Assembly (NCBI RefSeq): GCF_018131005.1
Contig: NZ_JAFCJK010000010.1
Coordinates: 124,001-188,000, forward strand
DNA from: Bradyrhizobium lablabi
Lineage (GTDB): Bacteria; Pseudomonadota; Alphaproteobacteria; Rhizobiales; Xanthobacteraceae
Reading direction: 5' to 3'
DNA: 64,000 nt
In this document: positions 26,319 through 34,998 of the stretch, one piece after another
How the letters are laid out: each line of letters opens with the position of its first letter
Position numbering within the stretch: the first letter of the stretch is position 1
Notes under the pieces: model-generated
The model's database searches: none
What the model was told of the DNA's origin: nothing
The model's input: only the letters and a program-made list of their open reading frames with translations
Program-made: the position numbers and the translations under genes

Positions 26319-27104
26319 ATGCGCTGGCTCAAATTCACCGCGGCAGGGCAGACATCCTGGGGCATCATCGAGGGCGACACCGTCACGACCGTCAGCGGCG
26401 ATCCCTTCGGTGAATGGACGAAGACGGCGCAAACGCATGCGTTGAAGGATGTGAAGATCGAGCTGCCGCTGATCCCGCGCACCTTCTACTGCGTCGGGCT
26501 GAACTATCTGAAGCACCTCAGGGAGGCCGCCAACAAGCGCGGCGAAGTGCCCAACATCCCCGACCGTCCCGAGATCGGTTACCGCGCGCAGAACGCGCTG
26601 ATCGCCCATGAGGAGGACGTCATAATCCCGGCGAGCGCGACCGAAAAGATCCATTACGAGGGCGAGCTTGTCGTGGTGATCGGCAAGAAGGTGAAGCACC
26701 TCACCGCGGACAACGCGATGTCTTGCGTGCTCGGCTACACGATCGGCAACGACGTCTCCGAACGCACCTGGCAGAAGGCCGACCGCGGGCTGTGGCGTTC
26801 CAAGAATGCCGACACCTTCAAGCCGATGGGCCCGTGGATCGAGACCGATGTCGACCTCGACAGGATGGAGACCGTGATCCGCGTCAACGGCAAGGAGACC
26901 GGCCGCTTTCACACCAACGACATGATCTTCGGCGTCGTCCCGTTCATCGTCGAGCTGACCAAATATTTCACGCTGTGGCCCGGCGACGTGATCTGGATGG
27001 GCACCGACGGCGCCTCACCCGATCTGAAAGCCGGCGACGTCGTCGAGATCGACATCACCGGCATCGGCACATTGCGCAACCGCTTCGTGGCGGAGGAGAT
27101 TTGA
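26319..27104 (+). CDS. Fumarylacetoacetate hydrolase-family protein
   Basis: The 261-residue product has the FAH fold: a short N-terminal domain, then RTFYCVGLNYLKHLREA at about residue 54, the metal ligands in HYEGELVVVIGKKVKH (E-x-E near residue 113) and the conserved GYTIGNDVSERTWQ (aspartate near residue 146), LGPWI-like PMGPWIETDVD, and DVIWMGTDGASPDLKAGDVV with the typical TGTP-like turn changed to TDGAS. The family hydrolyses C-C bonds in acylpyruvates or decarboxylates ring-cleavage products with Mg2+. Coupled to the flavin monooxygenase by a 12-bp gap with GGGAGGA, it probably acts later in the same catabolic route. Confidence 0.92.
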   Translation: MRWLKFTAAGQTSWGIIEGDTVTTVSGDPFGEWTKTAQTHALKDVKIELPLIPRTFYCVGLNYLKHLREAANKRGEVPNIPDRPEIGYRAQNALIAHEEDVIIPASATEKIHYEGELVVVIGKKVKHLTADNAMSCVLGYTIGNDVSERTWQKADRGLWRSKNADTFKPMGPWIETDVDLDRMETVIRVNGKETGRFHTNDMIFGVVPFIVELTKYFTLWPGDVIWMGTDGASPDLKAGDVVEIDITGIGTLRNRFVAEEI

Positions 27105-27224
27105 GGCGGCGGTTTACGCAGCAGATGAATGAGATCAGATGAGTACAGGTCAGATTCACCGGCGTCCCGGCAAACCTCGTTAATGGCGCCATGCGCGGCA
27201 AGAAAGCAACGGCAGGAAATCATC

Positions 27225-29417
27225 TCAACCTTCGTGCAGGATTGACCGCAAGCGCGCCGCCAAATCTGACATGCGGAATGGTTTGTCGATAATCGGAAAT
27301 TCCCCCACCGCCTGATGTCGTTCCAGCACCTCTCCCGCGTAGCCCGAGGCAAGCAGGACCTTGATGCGCTTGTTCAATCGCCTCGCTTCGCGGGCAACCT
27401 CAATGCCGTTAACCCCGTTTGGCATCACGATGTCACTTAGCACAAGATCAAATTCCTCGCTCCGGAGCATGCGAATCGCTTCCGTGCCGTTCCGAGCGCA
27501 ACGAACCTGATAGCCTGACCTGGTCAGCATCGCCGACGTGAGGTCCAGAAGATCGTCGTTGTCCTCGACAACCAGGATTCGCTCCGAGCCGGCCGGAAAC
27601 GCTTGGGATTGGGCGTCCTCCGTTTCGACCTCAGGCCTTTGCGTGGCTTTGGGCAAGTAGAGAGCGACGGTGGTCCCCTTTCCCAATGCGCTTTCGATGG
27701 CAATGTGACCCCCGGACTGACGGACAAAGCCGTAGACCATGCTAAGGCCGAGCCCACTACCTTTACCGACCTCCTTCGTTGTGAAGAAGGGCTCAAACAC
27801 CCGGTCCCGCACCTCGGCCGACATTCCAGAACCAATGTCTCTAACCGACAGCCTGACATACGAACCGGGCAAGCAGCCGGGCACTGCTCCTTCGTTCACG
27901 ACGATATTCCTCATCTCGATGTCGAGCACACCACCATTAGGCATGGCGTCGCGCGCGTTCAGGGCCAGATTGAGGAGAGCGGTCTCCAGCCGTGCCGGGT
28001 CGACATGGCATAGCCACAACCCTTCACTGGTCCACACCTTCACCCGGCATGCTTCCCCGACGGCCTTGCGAATGAGTCCCTGGAACTCGGAAACAAGCCG
28101 GTTTGCGTTGACCGGCTTTGGATTCAGTACCTGCCGGCGCGAGAAGGCGAGAAGCTGCGCCGTCAGCCTTGCCCCCCGATCAACGGCCCGCCGTGCAGCA
28201 GCAGCGAAGCGCTTGGCTTTGCCAAAATCGTCGCCAGCCTCGATGAGTTCGAGGTTAGCGGAGACCACCGTGAGCAGGTTGTTGAAGTCGTGCGCGACGC
28301 CACCGGTGAGCTGGCCGACGCTCTCCATCTTCTGGCTCTGATGGAACTGCTCCCTTGCTTCCGACAATTCGTGATCACGGTGCTTGAGCGCATCGGCCAT
28401 GGCGTTGAATGCCTTGGCGACCCGAGCTATTTCCGAGTTGCCCGGGATGTCCACGCGCCGGCTGAATTCGCCAAGCCGCCATCGGTTTGCAGCGTCGACC
28501 AGTTGCGCGAACGGACGCTGGATGAACCGTTGGGCGCCCCACGCCGTTAGAATCAGAACAATCAGGGCGCTCATAACGATGAACAACACGTCGCGCTGCG
28601 TGCGATGTTCGATCTTGGCGAAAGTCTGGGTTTTGCTAAGTCCGAAGCTGACAAGAAGATCCTGCCCCACGGCGGCGAAGCCAACAATCCTTCGCGCGTT
28701 GTCAATGCCAGCCATGTCCGCCACGGTGCCATTGCCGCGTATCGGATCTCGGTCTGCAGGCGACTTCTTGCCGACAAACAGGTCATTATCGGGATAGCGA
28801 GCGAGAATGACGCCGTTGCGGTCCGTGATGGCGAGCGCAGCTCCCGCCGGAACGCCCTTGTTCGCGATGTAGTCAGCGAGCCAATCGAGGCTGAGAGCCG
28901 CTACGACGACACCGCCCATGCGGTCCTCATCGTCGTAGAATGGCACCGCAAACTGAAGGACGTTGCGACCGGTCGTTCGGCCGATTGCAAACTCTCCGAC
29001 TGTAAATTTTCCGGTTTCCACGGCGCGGGCGAAGTAGCCCCGTCCAGCCGCGGTAGACGGCTTGTGCTCTCTGGCTGAGTCGCAGAAGGAGTTGCCATTC
29101 ATGTCGACTACGATAAACACGATGAACTCCGGGTATCGTCGATTGATCCTGGAAAGATAGGCGTCGCATCCCGCAACGTCTTTCGCCTTTATCGCCGGAA
29201 GCTCCGAAAGCGCGATCAAAGCCTGACGAACACCCTGAACGATCTGCTGCTGCTCGGCGGCGGCGAGCCTGGCGAGCCCGAGTACTTCGTCCTGCACTTC
29301 AATCTGGCGCATGCGGCGCAGGTCGACTTCGTTGTACGCCTGTATCGCTATAGCTGGCAGCATGGCCGCAGCCACCAGCACGAATAGGCGCGATAAGAGG
29401 CTACTGTTTTTTAGCAT
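27225..29417 (-). CDS. Hybrid sensor histidine kinase with receiver domain
   Basis: The 730-residue protein has a membrane helix at about 8-27, a double-Cache-like periplasmic sensor to about 270, a second helix at about 277-297 and a HAMP segment (RPFAQLVDAANRWRLGEFSR). The HisKA domain has the phosphoacceptor H376 in GGVAHDFNNLL. The ATPase has NLALNARDAM (N box), DIGSGMSAEV (G1) and GKGSGLGLSMVYG (G2). A C-terminal receiver carries VVEDNDD and phosphoacceptor D662 in LVLSDIVMPNGVNG with K near 715. All catalytic residues are present. No separate response regulator adjoins it, so signal output must go through a distant partner. A 639-bp gene-poor stretch lies upstream. Cache sensors usually bind small organic ligands. 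Confidence 0.93.
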   Translation of the reverse strand: MLKNSSLLSRLFVLVAAAMLPAIAIQAYNEVDLRRMRQIEVQDEVLGLARLAAAEQQQIVQGVRQALIALSELPAIKAKDVAGCDAYLSRINRRYPEFIVFIVVDMNGNSFCDSAREHKPSTAAGRGYFARAVETGKFTVGEFAIGRTTGRNVLQFAVPFYDDEDRMGGVVVAALSLDWLADYIANKGVPAGAALAITDRNGVILARYPDNDLFVGKKSPADRDPIRGNGTVADMAGIDNARRIVGFAAVGQDLLVSFGLSKTQTFAKIEHRTQRDVLFIVMSALIVLILTAWGAQRFIQRPFAQLVDAANRWRLGEFSRRVDIPGNSEIARVAKAFNAMADALKHRDHELSEAREQFHQSQKMESVGQLTGGVAHDFNNLLTVVSANLELIEAGDDFGKAKRFAAAARRAVDRGARLTAQLLAFSRRQVLNPKPVNANRLVSEFQGLIRKAVGEACRVKVWTSEGLWLCHVDPARLETALLNLALNARDAMPNGGVLDIEMRNIVVNEGAVPGCLPGSYVRLSVRDIGSGMSAEVRDRVFEPFFTTKEVGKGSGLGLSMVYGFVRQSGGHIAIESALGKGTTVALYLPKATQRPEVETEDAQSQAFPAGSERILVVEDNDDLLDLTSAMLTRSGYQVRCARNGTEAIRMLRSEEFDLVLSDIVMPNGVNGIEVAREARRLNKRIKVLLASGYAGEVLERHQAVGEFPIIDKPFRMSDLAARLRSILHEG

Positions 29418-30056
29418 TGCTCACTCAGGATCCGCTGCACGAGGCCGACCGTACCAGTCCACCGACAAGCGCATTGTCCAAATCGTTCTCGGCGCGGAGA
29501 TAACACCCATGGCCGTGAAGACAGGCTGGCTCATGCCTACGCCAAGGCATGGCAGGTCGACGAGAAGTGGCGGAAGGTAAGCCAACTGGGGCGCAGGGAT
29601 AGCATTCAGCCAAAGATGTCAGGAGCCCCGGCAACTAAAGCTTACGTTCGATGCGGCGTCCTTGACCGGCGCCCGACATCGCTGAAGCCTTGTTGGTGGT
29701 CGACTGCCCCGTACGGTTGCGCTCGGCACGTCAAGGCACCAATGAGTAACTGTCATTGAACTGGTCTGTGCTGCCAGTCTTTTGCTATCAAACTGAACCG
29801 GCGGTATTACAAGGCTGTTTCAGTCCGTCGGCAAACGATTGCAGTTGTAGTCGAACGGCCAAAATTATGGCGCTTGAAAAGCAAAGACAGGCGGTCGAGG
29901 CTGGCCCATCGCGGACTTCGGGCGCTATCGGGGCATTGCGGACGTAAAGTTGGATTCCCGCCGTCAGCCGGCGAGCTGCTGACAAATCGCGGCGGGCGGT
30001 CCGCCCCACTAGACCGAAAGCATTGATTGGCTTTGAGCGACGACGACATCAAACGT
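29418..30056. other. Gene-poor stretch of 639 bp
   Basis: No frame here has both a plausible start and family-like sequence. Several parts look lower in GC than the surroundings (for example near 29740-29880). A 26-codon frame at 29868 and a longer TTG frame from 29756 are not convincing. It may contain the kinase promoter and decayed DNA. No inverted repeats typical of an insertion sequence were seen. Confidence 0.5.
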
Positions 30057-30488
30057 CTAGCGCTGCGCCGGAGTCACCGCGGGATGCGGCTCTTCGGCGT
30101 ATTTGTGCGCCGCCCAGGACGAGATCACGCCCGGCACGAAGCCGACCAGCCCATAGAGAATGATTTGTAGCGCGCCGCTATCGGACCCATGCGAGGCGTA
30201 GGTCAGGACCGCCACGACAAACGCCACCGCACCGATCATCAGCATCCGCACCACCGGCGAAATCCGCCGGACATGCATCAGGATGTCGTCGATCGCGGCG
30301 AACATCAGCGCGGGCACGATGCCGATGATGTAGCTGAAAGGCAGCGACTTGGCGAACACCGCGAACAATTTCCCGACCTCGCCGGAGCTGGTCTCTGTCC
30401 AGTAGCCGGACTGATAGGTGGTCGTGAGCAGCAGCAGGAAACCACCGATGAACGGGCTGATCGCCGCGAAGATGAGGTAGCGTTTCAT
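30057..30488 (-). CDS. Small membrane protein (DUF5413-like)
   Basis: The 143-residue product begins MKRYLIFAAISPFIGGFLLL and has four hydrophobic helices (about 5-22, 45-65, 80-98, 108-128). It resembles rhizobial proteins I associate with DUF5413, but this name is from memory and not verified. A charged loop AIDDILMHVRRISP lies between helices 2 and 3. AAGGG precedes the ATG. Role unknown; no partner gene is adjacent. Confidence 0.75.
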   Translation of the reverse strand: MKRYLIFAAISPFIGGFLLLLTTTYQSGYWTETSSGEVGKLFAVFAKSLPFSYIIGIVPALMFAAIDDILMHVRRISPVVRMLMIGAVAFVVAVLTYASHGSDSGALQIILYGLVGFVPGVISSWAAHKYAEEPHPAVTPAQR

Positions 30489-30605
30489 GGCGCACCCTTG
30501 CGAAACCTGAACCGAGTGTAATTCAGTCGCCCGATCGCGCTATGGGAAATTCGATGGAGGGCACGTTGTTCCATGTGGGTCAGGCGCGCCGAGGCCCCTT
30601 ACGGG

Positions 30606-30701
30606 GTTTTCGAGCGAAGCGGATGCCGGCTCGCGTGAAGAGGACGCGTCAAGACAGAAATCTGGAGCTTCGGTTCTGATTCGATCAGAACCGATAATGC
30701 A
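30606..30701 (+). repeat. Dispersed palindromic repeat, family 1, copy b
   Basis: GTTTTCGAGCGAAGCGGATG opens this copy, and arms TCGGTTCTGAT (30670-30680) and ATCAGAACCGA (30684-30694) close it. It is nearly the reverse complement of 18531-18630. Confidence 0.85.
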
Positions 30702-30761
30702 CTGGCCGAGGTGGCAAGCCGGGCGACGACGACAGGCGAGCAAGAGGCACGTAAGAACCCT

Positions 30762-32318
30762 TCACTCCCCCCACGCCGCGAATGCCTCGTTGAACGCGCG
30801 CTCGCCGGGTGCGCCCTTTTCGATCGCGATGATGGCCCGGCGCTGGTTGGTGTAGACCAGCGGCATATCAAACCAGGAGCGCTCCTTCAGGAGCTGCAGG
30901 TTGCGCGAGCGATCGGCCTCGACGTTGGACAGGCCGACCAGGAAGAAGCCGTCGGTGACCTTGACGGCGAGGCCTGCAAGCGGGGTGCCGCGCGCCTGCT
31001 CGTTGGACTTCATCAGAATGCCCGGCACGTTGCCTACGCCGCCATTGGCGAAGTCCGGCGGCAGGATGAAGGTGAGCTCCGCAGTGTGGCTTGCCGGCAG
31101 CGAAGAATCTGTATTGCGGCGGAACGACATCGTCATCTTGAACTTGCGATCGGGAATCTCGATGTCGGCTCGAACGGCGATGTCGGCCTTCTGGTTGCCG
31201 GAGGCCTTGATGGGTTCGGTGCGCCACACCACCGAGCCGACATATTGCTTGCCCTTGGGATCCGACGGGTCCTCGTCATAGAGCACGACGCGCTGCGCGA
31301 CCGGCGCGACCTGCTCGCTCGACGGCTGGCCGACCCGGTCGGCGATCTTCGGCTTGGTCGTCGGCGCGGATGCGTCCTTCGGCGCCTCGACCGCGGGCTG
31401 GGACTTGAACAGGTTGCTGACGTAGGTAAGGGCCGGCTTCCCCCAGAGGATGCCGGCACCGGCCAGGATCAGCACGACGCCGATCGCGATTGCGCTCTTG
31501 AACGGGAACGCCGAGCGGGTGCGGACGCGCTTCTTGGGCTCGAAATCGCCGTCGCCATTGCCGATCCGCGCGCGCTGCGGCTGCGTTGGCGGCACCTGCG
31601 GCGCGTAGCCCTCGGCCTCCTCGATCGACTCGTCGTAGGCGTACGGCACCTCGGGATCGGCGCCGCGGTTCTCCATGCTCGGCTCGAGCCGGTCGAATTC
31701 CGGCGAAGGCGACGGCACGTTGGCGTAGGTCTTGCGCGCGTTGCGGCTCGCCTGCGCCGCGGCGCGGCCGAGATCGTCGGCGTCGGCGGCGATGTCGCGG
31801 AAACCGCGCATGCCCGGCGCCTGCGGCTGAGTCGGCGGCGGGACATTGTCGCCGCCACGGCGCGGCGGGGCGGATCGTTCGCGGGCCGGTGGCAGTTGCG
31901 GATCGGGCGCCGGCGCCTGCGGGGCTGGCGGGGCGTCACCGCGCGGATTGCGCGGCGGACGAGGTTCGGCGTCGCGCTGGGGCGCCGGGGGGCGCGGCGG
32001 GCGGCCCGCGGCCCCAGCCTCCGGCGGACGGGCATTGGCGCGGCGAAAGGCATCGCCGCCGCGCGTCGCGCCGCCGGAACGGGAGGCCTCGCCGCTCCGG
32101 GAGCGTTGGGCGGCTTCGGCCTCGACCTTGCGAACGGCCTCCTCCAGCGACAGCCGTTCGCGGGTGATCTCGGATTCGGACAATGGCGGCTGGACGCTGC
32201 GGAGCTGCTGGATCAGCGCGGCCCGCGCCCGCTCATAGAGCGCGCGGCGGCTCTCGCCGGGCGCATTGGGGTCCAATCCGGCGATGGCACGGGCAATGAG
32301 CGGGTAGTAGTCAGCCAT
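30762..32318 (-). CDS. Pro-rich single-pass membrane protein next to purA, unknown
   Basis: The 518-residue protein begins MADYYPLIARAIAGLDPNAP, continues with a helical segment to about 75, then about 110 residues very rich in Pro, Arg and Ala (80-190, presumably disordered), a single membrane helix near 280-300 (SAIAIGVVLILAGAGILWG), and a 200-residue globular C-terminus rich in beta strands (RVVLYDEDPSDPKGKQYVGS, FKMTMSFRRN, LTFILPPDFANGGVG). The N-terminal part is probably cytosolic and the C-terminal part periplasmic. The gene starts 35 bp after purA and is likely cotranscribed with it; I know this pairing from related genomes only in general terms. A GTG at 32324 is an alternative start. 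Function unknown. Confidence 0.8.
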   Translation of the reverse strand: MADYYPLIARAIAGLDPNAPGESRRALYERARAALIQQLRSVQPPLSESEITRERLSLEEAVRKVEAEAAQRSRSGEASRSGGATRGGDAFRRANARPPEAGAAGRPPRPPAPQRDAEPRPPRNPRGDAPPAPQAPAPDPQLPPARERSAPPRRGGDNVPPPTQPQAPGMRGFRDIAADADDLGRAAAQASRNARKTYANVPSPSPEFDRLEPSMENRGADPEVPYAYDESIEEAEGYAPQVPPTQPQRARIGNGDGDFEPKKRVRTRSAFPFKSAIAIGVVLILAGAGILWGKPALTYVSNLFKSQPAVEAPKDASAPTTKPKIADRVGQPSSEQVAPVAQRVVLYDEDPSDPKGKQYVGSVVWRTEPIKASGNQKADIAVRADIEIPDRKFKMTMSFRRNTDSSLPASHTAELTFILPPDFANGGVGNVPGILMKSNEQARGTPLAGLAVKVTDGFFLVGLSNVEADRSRNLQLLKERSWFDMPLVYTNQRRAIIAIEKGAPGERAFNEAFAAWGE

Positions 32319-32353
32319 TTCCACACAATTTGAGCGATATAGGTAATATCCGG

Positions 32354-33646
32354 TTAAGCCTCGAACGGATTCTGTACCAGGATAGTATCCTCACGTTCTG
32401 GGCTGGTGGAAAGCAGAGCGATCGGACAACCCACCAGTTCCTCGACCCGGCGCACATATTTAATGGCCTGGGCTGGCAGATCTGCCCAGGACCGCGCATT
32501 GGCGGTCGGCTGTTTCCAGCCCTCGATGGTCTCGTAGATCGGCTCGACCCGCGCCTGTGCACCCTCGCCGGCCGGCAGGTGGTCGATCTCCTTGCCGTCC
32601 AGCCGGTAGCCGGTGCAGACCTTGATGGTGTCGAACCCGTCAAGAATATCGAGTTTGGTCAGCGCGAGCCCGGCGATTCCGCAGGTACGGACAGTCTGTC
32701 GCACCAACATGGCGTCGAACCAGCCGCAGCGCCGCTTGCGCCCGGTATTGACTCCGAATTCCTTGCCGCGGCGGCCGATCTCCTCGCCGATCGCGTCGTT
32801 CAGCTCGGTCGGGAACGGACCCTGGCCGACCCGGGTGGTGTAGGCCTTGCAGATGCCAAGCACGTAGCCGACCGCGCCCGGGCCCAAGCCCGTGCCGGTC
32901 GCGGCCTGCGCCGCCACCGTGTTGGACGAGGTGACATAGGGATAGGTGCCATGGTCGACGTCGAGCAGCGCGCCCTGCGCGCCCTCGAACAGGATGCGCT
33001 TGCCCTCGCGGCGCTTGAGGTCCAACAGCCGCCACACCGTCTCGGCATAGGGCAGCAGCTCCGACGCCAACGCCGAGAGCTCGGCCAGAATGCCTTTGCC
33101 GTCGATCTCCGCGAGATTGAGGCCGCGGCGCAGCGCATTGTGGTGCGCCAGCAGTCGGTCGATCTTGTGCGGCAGCGTATCCAGGTCGGCGAGGTCCATC
33201 AGGCGGATGGCGCGGCGGCCGACCTTATCCTCATAGGCGGGGCCAATGCCGCGGCGGGTGGTACCGATCGCCGTGACCGCGTTGGAGGATTCGCGCAACG
33301 CATCGAGCTCGCGGTGCAACGGCAGGATCAGTGTCACGTTCTCTGCGATCCGCAGGTTCTCCGGGCCGACAGCGACGCCCTGCCCCCGCAGCTTGGCGAT
33401 CTCGTCGAGGAAGGCCTGGGGATCGAACACCACGCCATTGCCGATCACGGCGAGCTTGTGAGGACGCAGCACGCCGGAGGGGAGCAGCGCGAGCTTGTAG
33501 GTTTCGCCGTTGATCACGAGCGTATGGCCGGCATTGTGGCCGCCTTGGAAGCGCACGACGATGTCGGCCTGTTCCGACAACCAGTCGACGATCTTGCCCT
33601 TTCCCTCGTCGCCCCATTGGGCGCCGACGACGACAACGTTGGCCAT
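32354..33646 (-). CDS. purA: Adenylosuccinate synthetase
   Basis: The 430-residue enzyme makes adenylosuccinate from IMP, aspartate and GTP, the first committed step to AMP. MANVVVVGAQWGDEGKGKIV holds the GTP loop with catalytic Asp13, followed by RFQGGHNAGHTLV with catalytic His41, IGTTRRGIGPAYEDK for IMP binding, FEGAQGALLDVDHGTYPYVT, and GWFDAMLVRQ and LTKLDILDG near the end. Length and motifs match the family exactly. The ATG at 33646 starts at the invariant MANVVVVG; upstream codons have no counterpart. It leads an operon with the Pro-rich membrane protein. Confidence 0.98.
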   Translation of the reverse strand: MANVVVVGAQWGDEGKGKIVDWLSEQADIVVRFQGGHNAGHTLVINGETYKLALLPSGVLRPHKLAVIGNGVVFDPQAFLDEIAKLRGQGVAVGPENLRIAENVTLILPLHRELDALRESSNAVTAIGTTRRGIGPAYEDKVGRRAIRLMDLADLDTLPHKIDRLLAHHNALRRGLNLAEIDGKGILAELSALASELLPYAETVWRLLDLKRREGKRILFEGAQGALLDVDHGTYPYVTSSNTVAAQAATGTGLGPGAVGYVLGICKAYTTRVGQGPFPTELNDAIGEEIGRRGKEFGVNTGRKRRCGWFDAMLVRQTVRTCGIAGLALTKLDILDGFDTIKVCTGYRLDGKEIDHLPAGEGAQARVEPIYETIEGWKQPTANARSWADLPAQAIKYVRRVEELVGCPIALLSTSPEREDTILVQNPFEA

Positions 33647-33998
33647 TTCGAAGATGTTCCCTTCAAGTGTTTTCGAACCATGAACGAGGCAGAAGCGCGT
33701 CGTTCCAAAGCCGATCAAACTTTTGTGTCCCCAGCCGAAATCCCGGCCTCAAGTCCGCTCGCACGAACACTTCACCGGATAAAGGAAGCAGGTCGGCTGC
33801 GCAAGCAAGAAGGGGGATTGCTCATCCTTTTGAGAGGGCTCCAACCCCTTGATATCCCCTTAAAATCTCTCGCCCCAGGGGGCGCGCGGCAAAGCCTGCG
33901 AGGATTTAATGTTGCACGTCGCGGGGTAATCCCCGCGGGGCAATTGATCGTTCCGGCCATTGCGGCGATCATCCGGGGACACGCAACCGGTCCGATCG
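33647..33998. other. Divergent promoter region, 352 bp
   Basis: It separates purA from the YbaK-type gene. It contains a short perfect hairpin, CGCGGGG (33920-33926), TAAT, CCCCGCG (33931-33937), and A/T-richer patches near 33780-33880. I cannot assign -35/-10 boxes with confidence. Confidence 0.45.
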
Positions 33999-34481
33999 AT
34001 GCCGAATTCGACACAAGCGACCATGGCCCTAAGGAAGCTTGGCCTCGCTTTCAGGCTCCACACCTATGTCTACGATTCCAGCGCCCAGAGCATTGGGCGG
34101 CAGGCGGCGGAAGCGCTTGGCGTCGAGCCAAACCGGATGCTGAAGACGCTGATGGCCGAGGTCGACGGCAAGCCAGTCTGCGCCGTGGTGCCGTCGGACT
34201 GCGAAGTCAGCATGAAGAAGCTCGCTGCCGCGATGGACGGCAAGTCTGCAAGAATGATGCGCCCGGCCGAGGCCGAGCGGCTGACCGGCTACCATGTCGG
34301 CGGCATCAGCCCGTTCGGACAGAAGAAGCGCGTCCCAACCGCAATCGACGAGTCGGCGCTCACCCATGCCACCATTTTCGTCAATGGCGGGCAACGCGGA
34401 CTACAGATCGAGATCGACCCGAACGATGCCGCTCTGGCGGCGGGCGCAAAGATCACGGCGTTGACGGCGTCGAACGGGTAA
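33999..34481 (+). CDS. YbaK/EbsC-type aminoacyl-tRNA deacylase
   Basis: The 160-residue product has the YbaK fold that clears mischarged Cys-tRNA(Pro). THYYDSS-type VYDSSAQSIGRQAAEALGVE, then NRMLKTLMAEVDGKPVCAVV with the essential lysine near residue 46, DCEVSMKKLAAAMDGKSARM, TGYHVGGISPFGQKK with the conserved GGxSPxG loop near residue 97, and HATIFVNGGQRGLQIEIDP with the GG..G..I motif are all present. Its cytosolic role is proofreading in trans. The start at 33999 is uncertain because no ribosome site is obvious; ATG 34023 is another option. Confidence 0.92.
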   Translation: MPNSTQATMALRKLGLAFRLHTYVYDSSAQSIGRQAAEALGVEPNRMLKTLMAEVDGKPVCAVVPSDCEVSMKKLAAAMDGKSARMMRPAEAERLTGYHVGGISPFGQKKRVPTAIDESALTHATIFVNGGQRGLQIEIDPNDAALAAGAKITALTASNG

Positions 34482-34519
34482 GCGGGCACCTGTGGATCGA
34501 GGGCGCGCAGGCCGCCGTC

Positions 34520-34684
34520 TCACGGTTGCTTCTGCGCCCACAGCATCGCCTCGACGATCGCCTCGCGCAGCTTCGGCCGCACCTGCTCCGAGCATTCAAT
34601 GAATGCGAGGATCGAATTGGCGCGCGCGGCGAATCGCTCGCGGCGATCTTCGTCGTCGGTTGGCGCCGGAACTTTCACTTCCAT
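34520..34684 (-). CDS. Small acidic/helical protein, unknown
   Basis: A 54-residue frame, MEVKVPAPTDDEDRRERFAA to EAMLWAQKQP, has balanced, protein-like composition and a predicted long helix. ATG 34684 is preceded by GAAGAG about 12 bases away, which is a weak ribosome site; a TTG at 34717 would add 11 residues. It is convergent with the YbaK-type gene, 38 bp apart. Family unknown. Confidence 0.5.
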   Translation of the reverse strand: MEVKVPAPTDDEDRRERFAARANSILAFIECSEQVRPKLREAIVEAMLWAQKQP

Positions 34685-34998
34685 AAGAATTTCACTCTTC
34701 GCAAGATCTGCTGGCAATGCGCACGCTTCAATACAAGTGAGAGCAACGTGTCTGGGTTGGAATCGACTGGCCCCTCACCTCCTGATTGTACAGAATAGAT
34801 TGTTGTCGATCAACTCCGGCGGCCGGTAGCGGCGCATGCAGTGCCCGTCTGACACGCGAGCATGATGCGGAAAAGTGTGCGCGGCTTTTCGAAAAGTGGC
34901 CGCTTCGCTCTAAGACGGCATAGCCCGGATTGGAGATCGAGATCGATCGGATGACGCCGGCCTTTGCCGCCAGCGCCGGAATCAAGGCAGCAGCGGCA
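34685..34998. other. Intergenic stretch of 314 bp with a repeat
   Basis: It holds a family 2 repeat copy at 34858-34901 and a patch of lower GC near 34725-34805. No gene is supported. Confidence 0.5.
34858..34901 (+). repeat. Dispersed palindromic repeat, family 2, copy c
   Basis: GAGCATGATGCGGAAAAGTG followed by CGGCTTTTCGAAAAGTGGC matches the family 2 wording seen at 940-1003 and, inverted, at 24857-24908 and 54371-54402. Confidence 0.65.

Noticed and set aside
29756..29947. 63-codon frame from a TTG, and an ATG at 29868
   Set aside because: No ribosome site, no protein-like pattern, short.
30711..32333. 540-codon plus-strand frame opposite the Pro-rich membrane protein
   Set aside because: Long open frames are common antisense to Pro/Arg/Ala-rich coding DNA; no family-like sequence or ribosome site.
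32330..34798. 822-codon plus-strand frame over purA and the YbaK-type gene
   Set aside because: purA on the other strand is unmistakable, and the long frame mixes antisense of purA with a shifted frame of the YbaK-type gene.
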